DNA of 64,000 bases from Chryseobacterium sp. KLBC 52 (GCF_003347605.1 NZ_QDFZ01000011.1:62001-126000), one strand, 5' to 3'; shown: positions 18,371 through 27,367, counted from the first letter of the stretch. Notes: generated from the sequence alone by a model not told the origin. Translations and numbers: made by a program.

Positions 18371-18394
18371 TAAATTTGTTAGTCATTTCTAACA
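18371..18394 (+). promoter_or_regulatory. mntH -7 box overlapping a 6-bp dyad (candidate metalloregulator operator)
   Basis: TAAATTTG (18371-18378) is followed immediately by the dyad tgttag-N6-ctaaca (18377-18394), ending 3 bp before ATG 18398. The dyad covers the expected transcription start, a position suited to repression. No TTG box lies at the usual distance upstream. MntR, Fur or another metal sensor are candidates; the sequence does not match a consensus I can name. Confidence 0.45.
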
Positions 18395-18397
18395 TTT

Positions 18398-19732
18398 ATG
18401 AATTTCAATATAAAAAGCGCCTGGCGAAAAGATAAAACCAATCATTCCTTATCAGAGGTTTATTCATCAATCAAAGTCCCTAAAAATGCAACTTTCTGGA
18501 GGAAGTATCTTGCGTTTGCAGGACCAGGACTGATGATTGCCGTAGGATATATGGATCCAGGAAACTGGGCTACAGATATTGCCGGGGGAGCTCAATTCGG
18601 TTATACACTCCTTTCGGTTATCCTTATTTCCAATATTTTCGCAATGGTTTTACAGCACTTGTCTGTAAAACTTGGCGTTGTTGCAGAAAGAGATCTTGCT
18701 CAGGCTTGCAGAGACCACTTCAGTCCTACCACTAATTTTATGCTCTGGGTATTCTGTGAAATAGCCATTGCCGCCTGTGACCTCGCTGAAGTCATTGGTT
18801 CGGCCATTGCACTAAACCTGTTATTCCATATCCCGCTGACCTGGGGAATTGTCATCACAACAGTAGATGTTTTAATCATCCTTTTACTTCAGGCAAAAGG
18901 CTTCCGTTGGATTGAAAGTATTGTTGGAGGACTTATCTTCATTATTCTGGCGTGTTTCGTGTATGAAATTATCATTTCGCAACCTGCTTTTAATGAGATT
19001 CTGGGAGGTTTGGTTCCACAAAAGGAAATTATTCAGAACCCTGCCATGCTTTATATTGCCATCGGAATTTTAGGAGCTACCGTAATGCCACATAATCTGT
19101 ATCTGCACAGCAGTATTGTACAGACTCGGGATTATACCCGCGATACCGAAGGAAAAAAAGAAGCCATAAAGTTTGCCACCATAGACAGTACCGTTTCATT
19201 AATGCTGGCATTTTTCATCAATGCAGCAATCCTCATTCTGGCTGCTGCTACATTCCATACTACAGGCAACGAACATGTGGCGGATATTCATGATGCCTAT
19301 AAAATGTTGACTCCTATTCTGGGAGCTTCTATGGCCAGTATTGCATTTGCTATAGCTTTATTGGCATCCGGACAAAACTCGACATTAACAGGAACTCTTG
19401 CCGGACAGATCGTCATGGAAGGCTTCCTTAATATAAGATTAAAACCATGGCTGAGAAGATTGATCACCAGACTTATTGCGGTAATTCCTGCACTTATTGT
19501 TGCTATTCTTTACGGAGAACAGGGAACCACTGAATTATTGGTTTTAAGCCAGGTTATTCTTTCCATGCAGCTAAGTTTTGCCGTTGTTCCTCTGGTAATG
19601 TTTACGAATGATAAAGCCAAAATGGGTGAATTTGTCAATAAACCATTCCTGAAAGTCTGTGTATGGATTATTTCCATCATCATCATTGTTCTAAATCTGT
19701 ATCTTTTGTACCAGACGTTTACAGGAGAATAA
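18398..19732 (+). CDS. mntH: NRAMP-family Mn2+/divalent metal transporter
   Basis: 444 aa with about 11 membrane segments. The two unwound transport-site motifs are present: DPGN (residues 53-56, in VGYMDPGNWATD) on TM1 and MPH (230-232, in ATVMPHNLYLHS) on TM6, whose Met favours transition metals over calcium. The consensus transport signature lies around LLASGQNSTLTGTLAGQIVMEGFL. The family couples proton entry to uptake of Mn2+ (also Fe2+). It is a single gene. A dyad at the predicted transcription start suggests metal-dependent repression, and the transcript ends at a long hairpin downstream. Confidence 0.94.
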   Translation: MNFNIKSAWRKDKTNHSLSEVYSSIKVPKNATFWRKYLAFAGPGLMIAVGYMDPGNWATDIAGGAQFGYTLLSVILISNIFAMVLQHLSVKLGVVAERDLAQACRDHFSPTTNFMLWVFCEIAIAACDLAEVIGSAIALNLLFHIPLTWGIVITTVDVLIILLLQAKGFRWIESIVGGLIFIILACFVYEIIISQPAFNEILGGLVPQKEIIQNPAMLYIAIGILGATVMPHNLYLHSSIVQTRDYTRDTEGKKEAIKFATIDSTVSLMLAFFINAAILILAAATFHTTGNEHVADIHDAYKMLTPILGASMASIAFAIALLASGQNSTLTGTLAGQIVMEGFLNIRLKPWLRRLITRLIAVIPALIVAILYGEQGTTELLVLSQVILSMQLSFAVVPLVMFTNDKAKMGEFVNKPFLKVCVWIISIIIIVLNLYLLYQTFTGE

Positions 19733-19754
19733 TATACATACTATTATAGTTTTA

Positions 19755-19806
19755 AAATTGACTATTTGCCTTTATCAAATAAAAGGTCAATAGTCAATTT
19801 TTTTTC
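19755..19806 (+). terminator. Long hairpin terminator after mntH
   Basis: attgacta (19757-19764) pairs with tagtcaat (19791-19798), with inner cctttt/aaaagg-like pairing, followed by a run of eight T. Confidence 0.75.
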
Positions 19807-19815
19807 ACAAATTAC

Positions 19816-19857
<42 letters not shown>

Positions 19858-19938
19858 ATTCACAAATTTCTGCCTTAATGTCCAGATTTTAGATTTGGCA
19901 GGCTCTTTGTCAAACAATCAGTAAATAAATATTGAATT

Positions 19939-20475
19939 ATGGAAAACCAGGATATTAACGAAGAAAGCATCAATAATCAGGAAGAAAACAATGTTCAGAA
20001 TGACGCAACGTCTCAGGACAATGTGACAGTTACTCCTTCTCCGGAAGAACTTTTGGCAGAAGAAAAAGACCGTTACATCAGATTGTATGCTGAATTCGAA
20101 AATTATAAAAAGAGAACGAGCAAAGAGAAGATGGAATTCTTCCAGTATGCCAATCAGGAAATGATGGTTTCAATGTTAGGAGTTTTGGATGATTTTGAAA
20201 GAGCTTTAAAAGAAATCGCTAAAAACGGAAATCCGGCTGACCTGCAAGGTGTAGAGCTTATCTATCAGAAATTCAAGAATAAACTTACCGAAAAAGGACT
20301 AAAAACAATGGAAGTAAAGGCTGGTGACAGCTTTGATGTTGATTTCCATGAAGCGATTACTCAGATCCCAGCTCCATCGGAAGATTTGAAAGGAAAAATC
20401 GTAGACGTTATTGAAACAGGATATACTTTAAATGATAAAGTGATCCGTTTTGCAAAAGTAGTAACAGGAAATTAA
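19939..20475 (+). CDS. grpE: Nucleotide exchange factor GrpE
   Basis: 178 aa. It releases ADP from DnaK in the Hsp70 cycle. A charged, disordered N-terminus (residues 1-40) is followed by a long coiled coil (ELLAEEKDRYIRLYAEFENYKKRTSKEKMEF) and the C-terminal beta-domain signature VDFHEAITQIPAPSEDLKGKIVDVIETGYTLNDKVIRFAKVVT, which docks onto the DnaK nucleotide-binding domain. dnaJ follows 98 bp downstream on the same strand; dnaK is not in the window. No CIRCE operator is visible upstream. Confidence 0.96.
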   Translation: MENQDINEESINNQEENNVQNDATSQDNVTVTPSPEELLAEEKDRYIRLYAEFENYKKRTSKEKMEFFQYANQEMMVSMLGVLDDFERALKEIAKNGNPADLQGVELIYQKFKNKLTEKGLKTMEVKAGDSFDVDFHEAITQIPAPSEDLKGKIVDVIETGYTLNDKVIRFAKVVTGN

Positions 20476-20573
20476 AATTCATAAATGATAAATGGTGAGT
20501 GATAATTGAATGTTTCATTTATTAGCTTTAGAATATCTTTTATCATTTATCAACAATCAATTATAAAATTGTC

Positions 20574-21692
20574 ATGTCAAAAAGAGATTATTACGAGGTT
20601 CTTGAGATCAGCAAATCTGCATCTGCCGACGAAATAAAGAAAGCATACCGTAAAATGGCCATCAAGTTTCACCCGGATAAAAATCCAGGGGATAAAGAGG
20701 CTGAAGAAAAATTTAAAGAAGCTGCTGAAGCTTACGAAGTTCTGAGCGACGATCAGAAACGTGCGAGATACGACCAGTTCGGACATGCCGGAATGGGTGG
20801 AAATGGTGGTTTCGGAGGCGGAGGCTTCGGAGGCGGAATGAACATGGAAGATATTTTCAGCCAGTTTGGAGATATTTTCGGTGGTGGTTTCGGAGGATTC
20901 GGTGGAGGCGGTGGAGGCCGTCAGCAGGTGAAAGGTTCTAATTTAAGAATCAGAATCAAGCTGAACCTTGAGGAAATGGTAAATGGTACTCAGAAAACCA
21001 TCAAAGTAAAGAAAATGAAGATGGCGGAAGGTGCCACTTCAAAAACATGTCCTACCTGTAACGGTTCCGGTGTTCAGTTAAAAGTAATGAATACCATGTT
21101 TGGTCAAATGCAGACTCAGACAACTTGTAGTACTTGTCAGGGAATTGGAAAAGTTGCCGACAAAATTCCTGCAGGAGCCAATGCGCAGGGTCTTATCAAA
21201 GATGAAGAGGAAATCACGATCAATATTCCGGCAGGAGCAAGAGACGGTATCCAGCTTAATGTAAGAGGCAAAGGAAATGACGCTCCATTTGGAGGAGTTC
21301 CGGGAGATCTATTGGTAATCATTGAAGAGGAAATAGATCAGGTGATCAAGAGAGAGGGCGATAATCTTCACCAGGAATTATATGTTTCATTTGCTGAAGC
21401 TGCTTTAGGAACGAAGAAAGAAATTCCTACCGTAGGCGGAAAAGTAAAAATTACCGTTGATCCGGGAACACAATCCGGAAAGATCCTGAGATTAGCTGGA
21501 AAAGGACTTCCAAGCATTGACAGTTATGGTAAAGGAGACATGTTTATCCACATCAATGTATGGACTCCACAGAAGCTTACGAAAGACCAGAAAGAGTTCT
21601 TTGAAAAGCAGATGTCCAGCGGAGAAATGGTTGCAGAACCATCCGGAAAGGAAAAAACTTTTTTTGATAAAGTAAAAGATTTATTCAATTAA
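20574..21692 (+). CDS. dnaJ: Chaperone DnaJ with a reduced zinc-finger domain
   Basis: 372 aa. It stimulates the DnaK ATPase and delivers unfolded clients. The J domain has HPD at residues 33-35, followed by a Gly/Phe-rich region (about 73-115). The cysteine-rich region carries only two CxxCxGxG motifs, CPTCNGSG (159-166) and CSTCQGIG (185-192), instead of four. Their spacing and the flanking FGQMQTQ match motifs 2 and 3 of standard DnaJ, that is zinc centre II; centre I (motifs 1 and 4) is replaced by short linkers. The C-terminal client-binding domains are complete ([24 protein letters not shown]). I recall the same reduction in other flavobacterial DnaJ proteins. Confidence 0.95.
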   Translation: MSKRDYYEVLEISKSASADEIKKAYRKMAIKFHPDKNPGDKEAEEKFKEAAEAYEVLSDDQKRARYDQFGHAGMGGNGGFGGGGFGGGMNMEDIFSQFGDIFGGGFGGFGGGGGGRQQVKGSNLRIRIKLNLEEMVNGTQKTIKVKKMKMAEGATSKTCPTCNGSGVQLKVMNTMFGQMQTQTTCSTCQGIGKVADKIPAGANAQGLIKDEEEITINIPAGARDGIQLNVRGKGNDAPFGGVPGDLLVIIEEEIDQVIKREGDNLHQELYVSFAEAALGTKKEIPTVGGKVKITVDPGTQSGKILRLAGKGLPSIDSYGKGDMFIHINVWTPQKLTKDQKEFFEKQMSSGEMVAEPSGKEKTFFDKVKDLFN

Positions 21693-21698
21693 TATAGA

Positions 21699-21727
21699 AA
21701 AGAGACTTGTAAAAAGTCTCTTTTTTG
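21699..21727 (+). terminator. Intrinsic terminator after dnaJ
   Basis: agagact / agtctct stem with loop tgtaaaa, then a T-run. Confidence 0.85.
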
Positions 21728-21748
21728 TTTTAAACAAACACCTAGTTT

Positions 21749-21916
21749 TAGCGCAAAGAAAAACTAGTTCACATGTTTTATAAAGAAGGCAAAGGATAGC
21801 GACTTTGTCGCTGAGAAAGTTTTATGGATAAAACCGCCTGCTCATTAAAAATCAATTTATTGATTTCATCTTTGCTCCCTTTTAATAAAAAATAGTAAGA
21901 TTAAGACTTTGCGTTA
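21749..21916. repeat. Intergenic repeat, gcaaag...ctttgc family, copy R1
   Basis: About 168 bp bounded by agcgcaaag and ctttgcgtt, with an internal perfect hairpin agcgac-ttt-gtcgct and the word attgatttcatctttgctccc-like near its right end. Copy R3 at 26406-26580 has the same order of motifs. The spacer between dnaJ and the DUF808 gene (344 bp) consists of this repeat flanked by the two terminators. Confidence 0.65.
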
Positions 21917-21976
21917 AAAACATAGATTTTAATATAGTAAATATCAAATTTCAGTAATATTAAACAGTCCTATAAA

Positions 21977-22014
21977 TAAAAAATCCTGAACTCTTTTCGG
22001 GCACAGGACTTTTT
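21977..22014 (-). terminator. Terminator of the DUF808 gene
   Basis: On the minus strand, agtcctg and caggatt pair around a partly paired interior (gcccgaaaagagtt), followed by a T-run. Confidence 0.65.
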
Positions 22015-22036
22015 GGTTATTTAATTCTAATTCTGT

Positions 22037-22921
22037 TTATTTTTTTGTCGCTAAAGAATAGATTCCCTTTCCTACAGTAAATACGGCAACCGCCACCAAT
22101 CCGCCAACAACACCAAGCGTAAGCTCTTTTAAAACATCCGGCCAGGTTGGTAATATACCATGGAAAAATTCAATCCTATGAAGAAAAATTCCACCAGCAA
22201 CCATTATTAAAGCAATTGTTCCTACCACTCCTAATATTTTAATAACAATAGGTAAAGCCTTCACTAATAGATGTCCAAGCCCCCCGAAAAAGCCTTTATC
22301 CTTACTTTTCTTTATTAATTTAAACCCAGCATCATCCATTCTTACGATCAAAGCTACAATTCCGTAAACTCCAACAGTAGCGATAAATGCAACCAGGCTC
22401 GTTACTAAAATCTGCGTAATGAAAGGATGACTTTCTTCCAATACGGTTCCCAAAGCAATAATAACGATCTCGATGGATAAAATAAAATCAGTTGTAATTG
22501 CCGATTTTACTTTCTCTTTTTCAATTTCTTCAGAACTTTTTTCATCTTCTTCAATTTGTTCTATGACTTCATGCCCCTTTTTGTCACGGTGAAAAAGAAA
22601 TTCTATCACTTTTTCAACGCCTTCAAAAGCCAGGTAGAATCCTCCAAGGATCAACACATAATTAATAGCCGGAGCATACAACCAATTAAGTAAAAAAACG
22701 ATAGGAAGAATAATCAGTTTATTGATAAATGATCCTTTGGTAATTGCCCATAAAACGGGAATTTCTCTTGAGGAAAGAAAGCCAGTGGCTTTTTCTGCAT
22801 TTACAGCCAGGTCGTCTCCTAAAATTCCGGCTGTCTTTTGGGTAGCAACCTTACTGGTAACCGCTACATCATCCATCAATGCTGCAATATCATCCAAAAT
22901 TGCAAAAAAGCCTGATGCCAT
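22037..22921 (-). CDS. DUF808 (YedI-like) membrane protein
   Basis: 294 aa. The N-terminus MASGFFAILDDIAALMDDVAV and the following TQKTAGILGDDLAVNAEKATGF match the DUF808/YedI signature. Five or six membrane segments follow, with a Glu-rich cytoplasmic loop near residues 120-140 (EQIEEDEKSSEEIEKEKVK). It is an inner-membrane protein of unknown function. The predicted promoter includes TATTTTTG at 22956-22963 on the minus strand. It is a single gene, divergent from the TPR gene. Confidence 0.85.
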   Translation of the reverse strand: MASGFFAILDDIAALMDDVAVTSKVATQKTAGILGDDLAVNAEKATGFLSSREIPVLWAITKGSFINKLIILPIVFLLNWLYAPAINYVLILGGFYLAFEGVEKVIEFLFHRDKKGHEVIEQIEEDEKSSEEIEKEKVKSAITTDFILSIEIVIIALGTVLEESHPFITQILVTSLVAFIATVGVYGIVALIVRMDDAGFKLIKKSKDKGFFGGLGHLLVKALPIVIKILGVVGTIALIMVAGGIFLHRIEFFHGILPTWPDVLKELTLGVVGGLVAVAVFTVGKGIYSLATKK

Positions 22922-23076
22922 ATTTTAATAATTTTTTAATCTTTGTTAAGTTCAGCAAAAATAATTATTTAATTCCGTTTTTGGATTCATAATGTAACAA
23001 TAATTTTGAAAATTATAAGAATCTTTCAACAATCCTTCACTTTCAATATTTTATATCTTTGTTTAAAATCTATTGA

Positions 23077-23559
23077 ATGGATAAAAACTGGGAAAACCAA
23101 TTACAAAATATATGGCTGAAACTTGGAACCATAAGCAGTGAAGAGTTTATTGAGCAAATTAAAAATCATGTAAAATTACTTACAGAAACGGATTCCCAGG
23201 CTATTGCCGATTTTGAAAGAGCCTGCGCTTTCGACTCTACCGGACATGAGCAGGAAGCAGAACCACTGTACAGATCAGCATTAGAAAAAGGATTAACTGG
23301 CTTACGAAGAAGAAGAGCAAGAATTCAGCTGGCGAGCACTCTGAGAAATAATGGAAAAATAGAAGAAAGCATTCATATTTTAAGGGAAGAAAAAGCCCGT
23401 TATTCTGATGAACTGAATGATGCGGTAGATTCTTTTTTAGCGTTATCCCTTTCTTCAGCAGGGGAATACAAAGAAGCGCTGTCTTTAGCATTGAAAGCCC
23501 TTTCCAAACATTTGCCCAGATACAATAATTCTTTGAGCCGCTACGCTGAAAACCTTTAA
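23077..23559 (+). CDS. Tetratricopeptide-repeat protein
   Basis: 160 aa, cytoplasmic and all-helical. TPR-like units are visible in HEQEAEPLYRSALEKGLTGLRRRRARIQLASTLRNNGKIEESIHILREE and SLSSAGEYKEALSLALKALSKHL. The arrangement fits the TPR_5 group found as small single-domain proteins in many bacteria. It is preceded by TATCTTTG at 23054-23061, a good -7 box 15 nt before the ATG. The partner is unknown. The serine hydrolase gene starts 28 bp downstream and may be co-transcribed. Confidence 0.8.
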   Translation: MDKNWENQLQNIWLKLGTISSEEFIEQIKNHVKLLTETDSQAIADFERACAFDSTGHEQEAEPLYRSALEKGLTGLRRRRARIQLASTLRNNGKIEESIHILREEKARYSDELNDAVDSFLALSLSSAGEYKEALSLALKALSKHLPRYNNSLSRYAENL

Positions 23560-23587
23560 TTTTAACCGTTTTTAAAATCTGATACCT

Positions 23588-24979
23588 ATGCAACGCCAAT
23601 TTCATATTCTAGCTTTAGGATGTTTGTTTGTTTTCGTCGGCACATTCTGCTCTGCTTTAAAAGCTCAGACAGAAAATCATCTCAGTACGATTAACAAGGA
23701 TAAGAAGAAAGAAGAAATAGACCGCATTATAAAAGCATTTGCAGCAATTAATAAATTTAATGGAACTGCTTTGATCCATTATCAGAACAAAAACATTTTT
23801 GAAAGGTCATACGGCTGGCAGGATGCAGAAAAAAAGATTCCCAATCAGGACAAAAGTGTATATCAGATTGCTTCTTTAACCAAATCTTTCACAGCCCTGG
23901 TCATTGTAAAGCTAAGTGAAGAAGGAAAACTTTCTTTTAAAGATCCCGTCTCAAAGTTTATTCCTGATTATCCCAGAGGAAATGAAATTACGGTCGAACA
24001 TCTCCTTACCCACACTTCCGGAATTTATGAAGTATTGCGCAATAAAGAGTTCTTCAGCATGCTTCCCACGGGAAAATCTATAACCAAAGATCAGGAACTT
24101 TCGTTTTTTAAAAATGAACCACTGGATTTTGAACCCGGAGCTCAGTTTTCTTATACCAATTCAGGGTATATTTTATTGGGAGTTATCATTGAAAAAATAA
24201 CAGGACTTTCTTATGAAGATGCTGTAAGAAAATTCATCCTAAATCCTCTGAAGATGACTCACACCGGTTTTAATTACCTTGCTCTGAAAAGTCCGTACAA
24301 GACCGTTCCTTATTCTTATATTTCAAAAACAAAGCAGGAAAAAACAGCAGTCTGGAATTCTACATTAACCGGCCCTGCAGGACAAATCTATAGCACTGTT
24401 GAAGACCTGTACCATTACTATATTGGATTGAGGGATTATAAAATTGTTTCCAAAGAAGCATTTAAAAAAGCAACCACTCCATTTTTGAGCGGCTACGGTT
24501 ATGGCTGGTTCATTGATGATCTTTATGGAAAAAAGCTCATTAATCATGGTGGAAATATAGAGGGTTCCACAAGTTATTTTGCGATGCTTCCGGAAGATGA
24601 TCTCTGTATTATCCTTCTGAACAATATCACGAGTAAAAAACTGGAGAAAGCAGGTAATACTATTTTAGCGGCCCTCTTAAAACAACCATACACACTTCCA
24701 GAACCAAAGAAAGAAGTAGTATTAAGTGCTGATATCCTTAAAAAATATGCAGGTGACTATCAGCTTTCTGATGATAATATTATTCATATTCTGTACGAAA
24801 ACGGACAGCTTTTTATGCAGAACAATAAAGATCCTAAAGTCAGAATTTTAGCTGAAAAAGAAGATGCATTTTTCCTGCAGGATGATGACTCTGAGATTTC
24901 TTTCATTTTCAAAGAAGGTGAAAAAGGGGCTATTACCATCAAAAAAGGACTGTCATCAAAAACAGCGGAAAGGCTTTAA
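23588..24979 (+). CDS. Exported serine hydrolase, class C beta-lactamase / PBP4* fold
   Basis: 463 aa. The signal peptide ends ALKAQ (about residue 27). The catalytic SxxK is SLTK (residues 96-99), the second motif YxN is YTN (189-191, in FSYTNSGYILLG), and the third-position HxG is HGG (320-322). These define the AmpC/esterase EstB/D-aminopeptidase superfamily. The C-terminal about 80 residues (ILKKYAGDYQLSDDN) are the beta-barrel-like domain common to the periplasmic family. It acts in the periplasm on a peptide, ester or cell-wall substrate; beta-lactamase activity is not implied by the fold. Confidence 0.88.
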   Translation: MQRQFHILALGCLFVFVGTFCSALKAQTENHLSTINKDKKKEEIDRIIKAFAAINKFNGTALIHYQNKNIFERSYGWQDAEKKIPNQDKSVYQIASLTKSFTALVIVKLSEEGKLSFKDPVSKFIPDYPRGNEITVEHLLTHTSGIYEVLRNKEFFSMLPTGKSITKDQELSFFKNEPLDFEPGAQFSYTNSGYILLGVIIEKITGLSYEDAVRKFILNPLKMTHTGFNYLALKSPYKTVPYSYISKTKQEKTAVWNSTLTGPAGQIYSTVEDLYHYYIGLRDYKIVSKEAFKKATTPFLSGYGYGWFIDDLYGKKLINHGGNIEGSTSYFAMLPEDDLCIILLNNITSKKLEKAGNTILAALLKQPYTLPEPKKEVVLSADILKKYAGDYQLSDDNIIHILYENGQLFMQNNKDPKVRILAEKEDAFFLQDDDSEISFIFKEGEKGAITIKKGLSSKTAERL

Positions 24980-25029
24980 TTAAACCTTTTTTGCTTCATA
25001 AGCAATAGAATTTTTCGTAAATTTAAGTA

Positions 25030-25899
25030 ATGAAAAAGCTCATTCTCCGGTATCATTTTTTCGTCATGGGATGCATTGGTTTCCTTCTGCAGTCCTGTAA
25101 TACGAAATTCAGAGTTTGGGTAGGTCCCGGAGGACAACAGAAGATTTACAATCTGAAATATGGAGAACATAAAAGACAGAAAATGGATGTCTTTCTTCCC
25201 AAAGATTACGCTGAAGATTCTCCTGTAGTACTTATCGTTCATGGCGGAGCGTGGACTCTAGGTAAAAAAGAACATATGATTCAGGTTCAGAAAATGCTTT
25301 TTGAAAACAGAATCCCGAGTATCAATATGAACTATAGATTGGTTTCTGCCAAGGATAAAATCACCTATAAACAACAGCTTGATGATATTGCACTTGCCAT
25401 CGAAAAATTCAATTCTTTAGTGGACAAAGCAGAACTTCAACCTAACAATTATATTCTTCTGGGAGAAAGTGCCGGTGGGCATCTTGCCTTACTTTACGGA
25501 TATCAGCATCCTGAGCAGATCAAAAAAATCATTTCTTTAAGCGGACCTACAGATTTTTACAGCTCTCAATATCTTAAATCTTTTTATTCTAAATACACTT
25601 CTCCTACTTTTCAAAAAGTAGTTGGAATTAAGTTTGACCGGAAAAATATCTCTGATGCCTTTAAGGAAGCCAGCCCTATTGCGAATATTACCAATGTTCC
25701 TACTCTTCTGTTTCAGGGAAATAATGACGTATTGGTCAATCAGCATCAGGGAATTGCAATGGACTCAGCACTTACAAAAATGGACGTTCCACACAAATTC
25801 ATCTTTATGAAAGGAGCCGGACATGCACCCAGATTTTTCAGTAAAAGAAAAAGAGACAGTATTATTTATCCTAATATCCTGGAATGGATTAAAGAATAG
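25030..25899 (+). CDS. Alpha/beta-hydrolase lipoprotein (carboxylesterase-like)
   Basis: 289 aa. The lipoprotein signal ends LLQSC (Cys23). Oxyanion-hole HGGAW is at residues 71-75, nucleophile elbow GESAG has Ser147, and the acid and base are seen in FQGNNDVLVN and GAGHAPRF. This is the HSL/BD-FAE-like esterase family (alpha/beta-hydrolase_3). It is anchored in the periplasmic or outer membrane and hydrolyses an ester of unknown identity, possibly an acylated sugar. It lies 50 bp after the serine hydrolase gene on the same strand; the two may form a small unit. Confidence 0.87.
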   Translation: MKKLILRYHFFVMGCIGFLLQSCNTKFRVWVGPGGQQKIYNLKYGEHKRQKMDVFLPKDYAEDSPVVLIVHGGAWTLGKKEHMIQVQKMLFENRIPSINMNYRLVSAKDKITYKQQLDDIALAIEKFNSLVDKAELQPNNYILLGESAGGHLALLYGYQHPEQIKKIISLSGPTDFYSSQYLKSFYSKYTSPTFQKVVGIKFDRKNISDAFKEASPIANITNVPTLLFQGNNDVLVNQHQGIAMDSALTKMDVPHKFIFMKGAGHAPRFFSKRKRDSIIYPNILEWIKE

Positions 25900-26010
25900 T
25901 TACCTATTTAATTCAAAAAACATATAATTAAACTCCTATTTTAAACAATCCGTTCATAGAATTTTTTTTAATATCCAGCATAAAAAATAATTTTTGTCTG
26001 GTGGAAATAT

Positions 26011-26165
26011 TTAAAACGCTATGTCCGCAAAGAAATTGTAAGGCTTATATTCTCTCGGTCTCAAAGGCACTTCGTTCAGCGAGGTAAGTTACTTAGCTAA
26101 GTGAAACGCCCCTGCGAACGAAAAGTAACAGATCATAATAATAAACCTTGCGAGCTTTGCGTGGT
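26011..26165. repeat. Intergenic repeat copy R2 (gcaaag...ctttgcg ends)
   Basis: Bounded by ccgcaaag and ctttgcgtgg, with an imperfect inner dyad tcaaaggcac...ttcagc against gctaagtg...cctgcgaac. The inner dyad is similar to that in the units at 39.4-40.2 kb. The 110 bases before it, after the esterase gene, show no feature. Confidence 0.5.
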
Positions 26166-26183
26166 AAAAATACTTATATACAC

Positions 26184-26369
26184 AAAAAAGCCATCTCAAC
26201 AATGAGACGGCTCTATATCTTTGATTGAATTTCTTATTTATTCAAAGTCCTGATCTTCATATTTTTTTGAAAGGTCTTCTTTTTTCCCGAAAACAAATTT
26301 AATGATTACAGGAAGTGTTGTTACCAATACGATTACAATAATGATGTATTCCAGTTTTTCTTTCAGGTT
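26184..26369 (-). pseudogene. Duplicated 3' end of the dedA gene with its terminator
   Basis: On the minus strand, positions 26369-26238 encode LKEKLEYIIIVIVLVTTLPV and then VIIKF...YEDQDFE, matching the C-terminal 43 residues of the intact DedA protein upstream. A single in-frame codon is inserted (KKYED for KYED). The following terminator hairpin (agccgtctca / tgagatggct) is duplicated too. The copy begins abruptly inside the gene and has no start of its own apart from an unrelated 5' extension. Offset between copies is about 417 bp. Confidence 0.85.
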
Positions 26370-26405
26370 AAAAGTAAAGATGTCTAACAGATTTTTTTGA
26401 TTATT

Positions 26406-26580
26406 AAACGCAAAGGATAAATAATTACAACGCTTTATTGTAAGAAAGCAAAGAAGTCGTGACTTTGTCACTGATGAAGTTTACGAATATATATCCATAC
26501 GCTTAGAAAGAATCAATTTCATTGATTCCCACCTTTGCTCTCTCAAAATAATACTCAATACAAATTAATCTTTGCGTTTA
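26406..26580. repeat. Intergenic repeat copy R3 (aaacgcaaag...ctttgcgttta)
   Basis: About 175 bp with terminal inverted repeats, an internal hairpin gtgac-ttt-gtcac, and atcaatttcattgattccc near the right end. It shares the motif order of R1. It fills the gap between the broken and intact dedA copies. Confidence 0.65.
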
Positions 26581-26600
26581 AAAAATTTATTGATAAGCAA

Positions 26601-26632
26601 TAAAAAAGCCATCTCACAATTGAGACGGCTCT
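26601..26632 (-). terminator. Intrinsic terminator of dedA
   Basis: agccgtctca / tgagatggct stem on the minus strand with loop attg and a following T-run. It is present in duplicate at 26184-26212. Confidence 0.8.
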
Positions 26633-26655
26633 ATATCTTTGATTGAATCTTTTAT

Positions 26656-27351
26656 CTATTCAAAGTCCTGATCTTCATATTTGGAAAGGTCTTCTTTTTT
26701 CCCGAAAACAAATTTGATGATCACCGGAAGTGTAGTTACCAATACGATTACAATAATGATGTATTCCAGTTTTTCTTTCAGGTTGATTCCAAACTGTTCC
26801 ATGAAAAGTTTATCCAGATAGTGGCCTGCAAAGATCAAAATGAATGACCATAATACAGCTCCAATAATATTATCTCTTAAAAACTCCTTTTTATCCATCT
26901 TTACAATACCTGCTACAATAGGCGTAAAAGTTCTTACAACCGGTAAGAATCTTGCCATAATAACAGCTAATGCTCCATGTTTTTCAAAGAAATCGTGTGC
27001 CTGATAAAGGTATTTCTTCTTGAAAAGCATTGAATCCGGTCTTTTATATAAAGCTGGACCTGCTTTTCTCCCGAAATAATATCCAACTTCATTTCCTATG
27101 ATAGCAGCAAGAGCCACTCCGGAAGCTAAAAGTGTAGTATCTAAGAAATCGCTCCCTGTAGAGCCAAAAGTCTCTTTGATGATTTCAACAGCATAAATTC
27201 CCGAAACGAACAGTAGTGAGTCCCCAGGTAGAAAAAATCCTACAAAAAGACCTGTTTCAGCAAAAACAATAAACAAAATCAGCCAAAACCCTCCCATTTT
27301 AATGTAAAACTCCGGGTTTAATAAATCCTTCCAGCTATTGAAATCTTCCAT
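26656..27351 (-). CDS. DedA-family membrane protein
   Basis: 231 aa. Family signatures are FAETGLFVGFFLPGDSLLFVSG (the E..PxPxE/GD region), EVGYYFGRKAG, and the re-entrant motif HGALAVIMARFLPVVRTFTPIVAG with the conserved FxRFxPxxR. There are five or six membrane segments. DedA/VTT proteins are implicated in lipid translocation (for example undecaprenyl phosphate or phosphatidylethanolamine recycling) and in envelope pH homeostasis. It is monocistronic with a good promoter. Its last 130 bp and terminator are duplicated downstream. Confidence 0.9.
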   Translation of the reverse strand: MEDFNSWKDLLNPEFYIKMGGFWLILFIVFAETGLFVGFFLPGDSLLFVSGIYAVEIIKETFGSTGSDFLDTTLLASGVALAAIIGNEVGYYFGRKAGPALYKRPDSMLFKKKYLYQAHDFFEKHGALAVIMARFLPVVRTFTPIVAGIVKMDKKEFLRDNIIGAVLWSFILIFAGHYLDKLFMEQFGINLKEKLEYIIIVIVLVTTLPVIIKFVFGKKEDLSKYEDQDFE

Positions 27352-27367
27352 AAATATCGATGAACAA

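Noticed and set aside
26238..26471. Independent 77-aa membrane protein gene
   Set aside because: Its C-terminal part is a near-exact copy of the DedA end and its N-terminal part is spacer sequence; it is better seen as a duplicated fragment.
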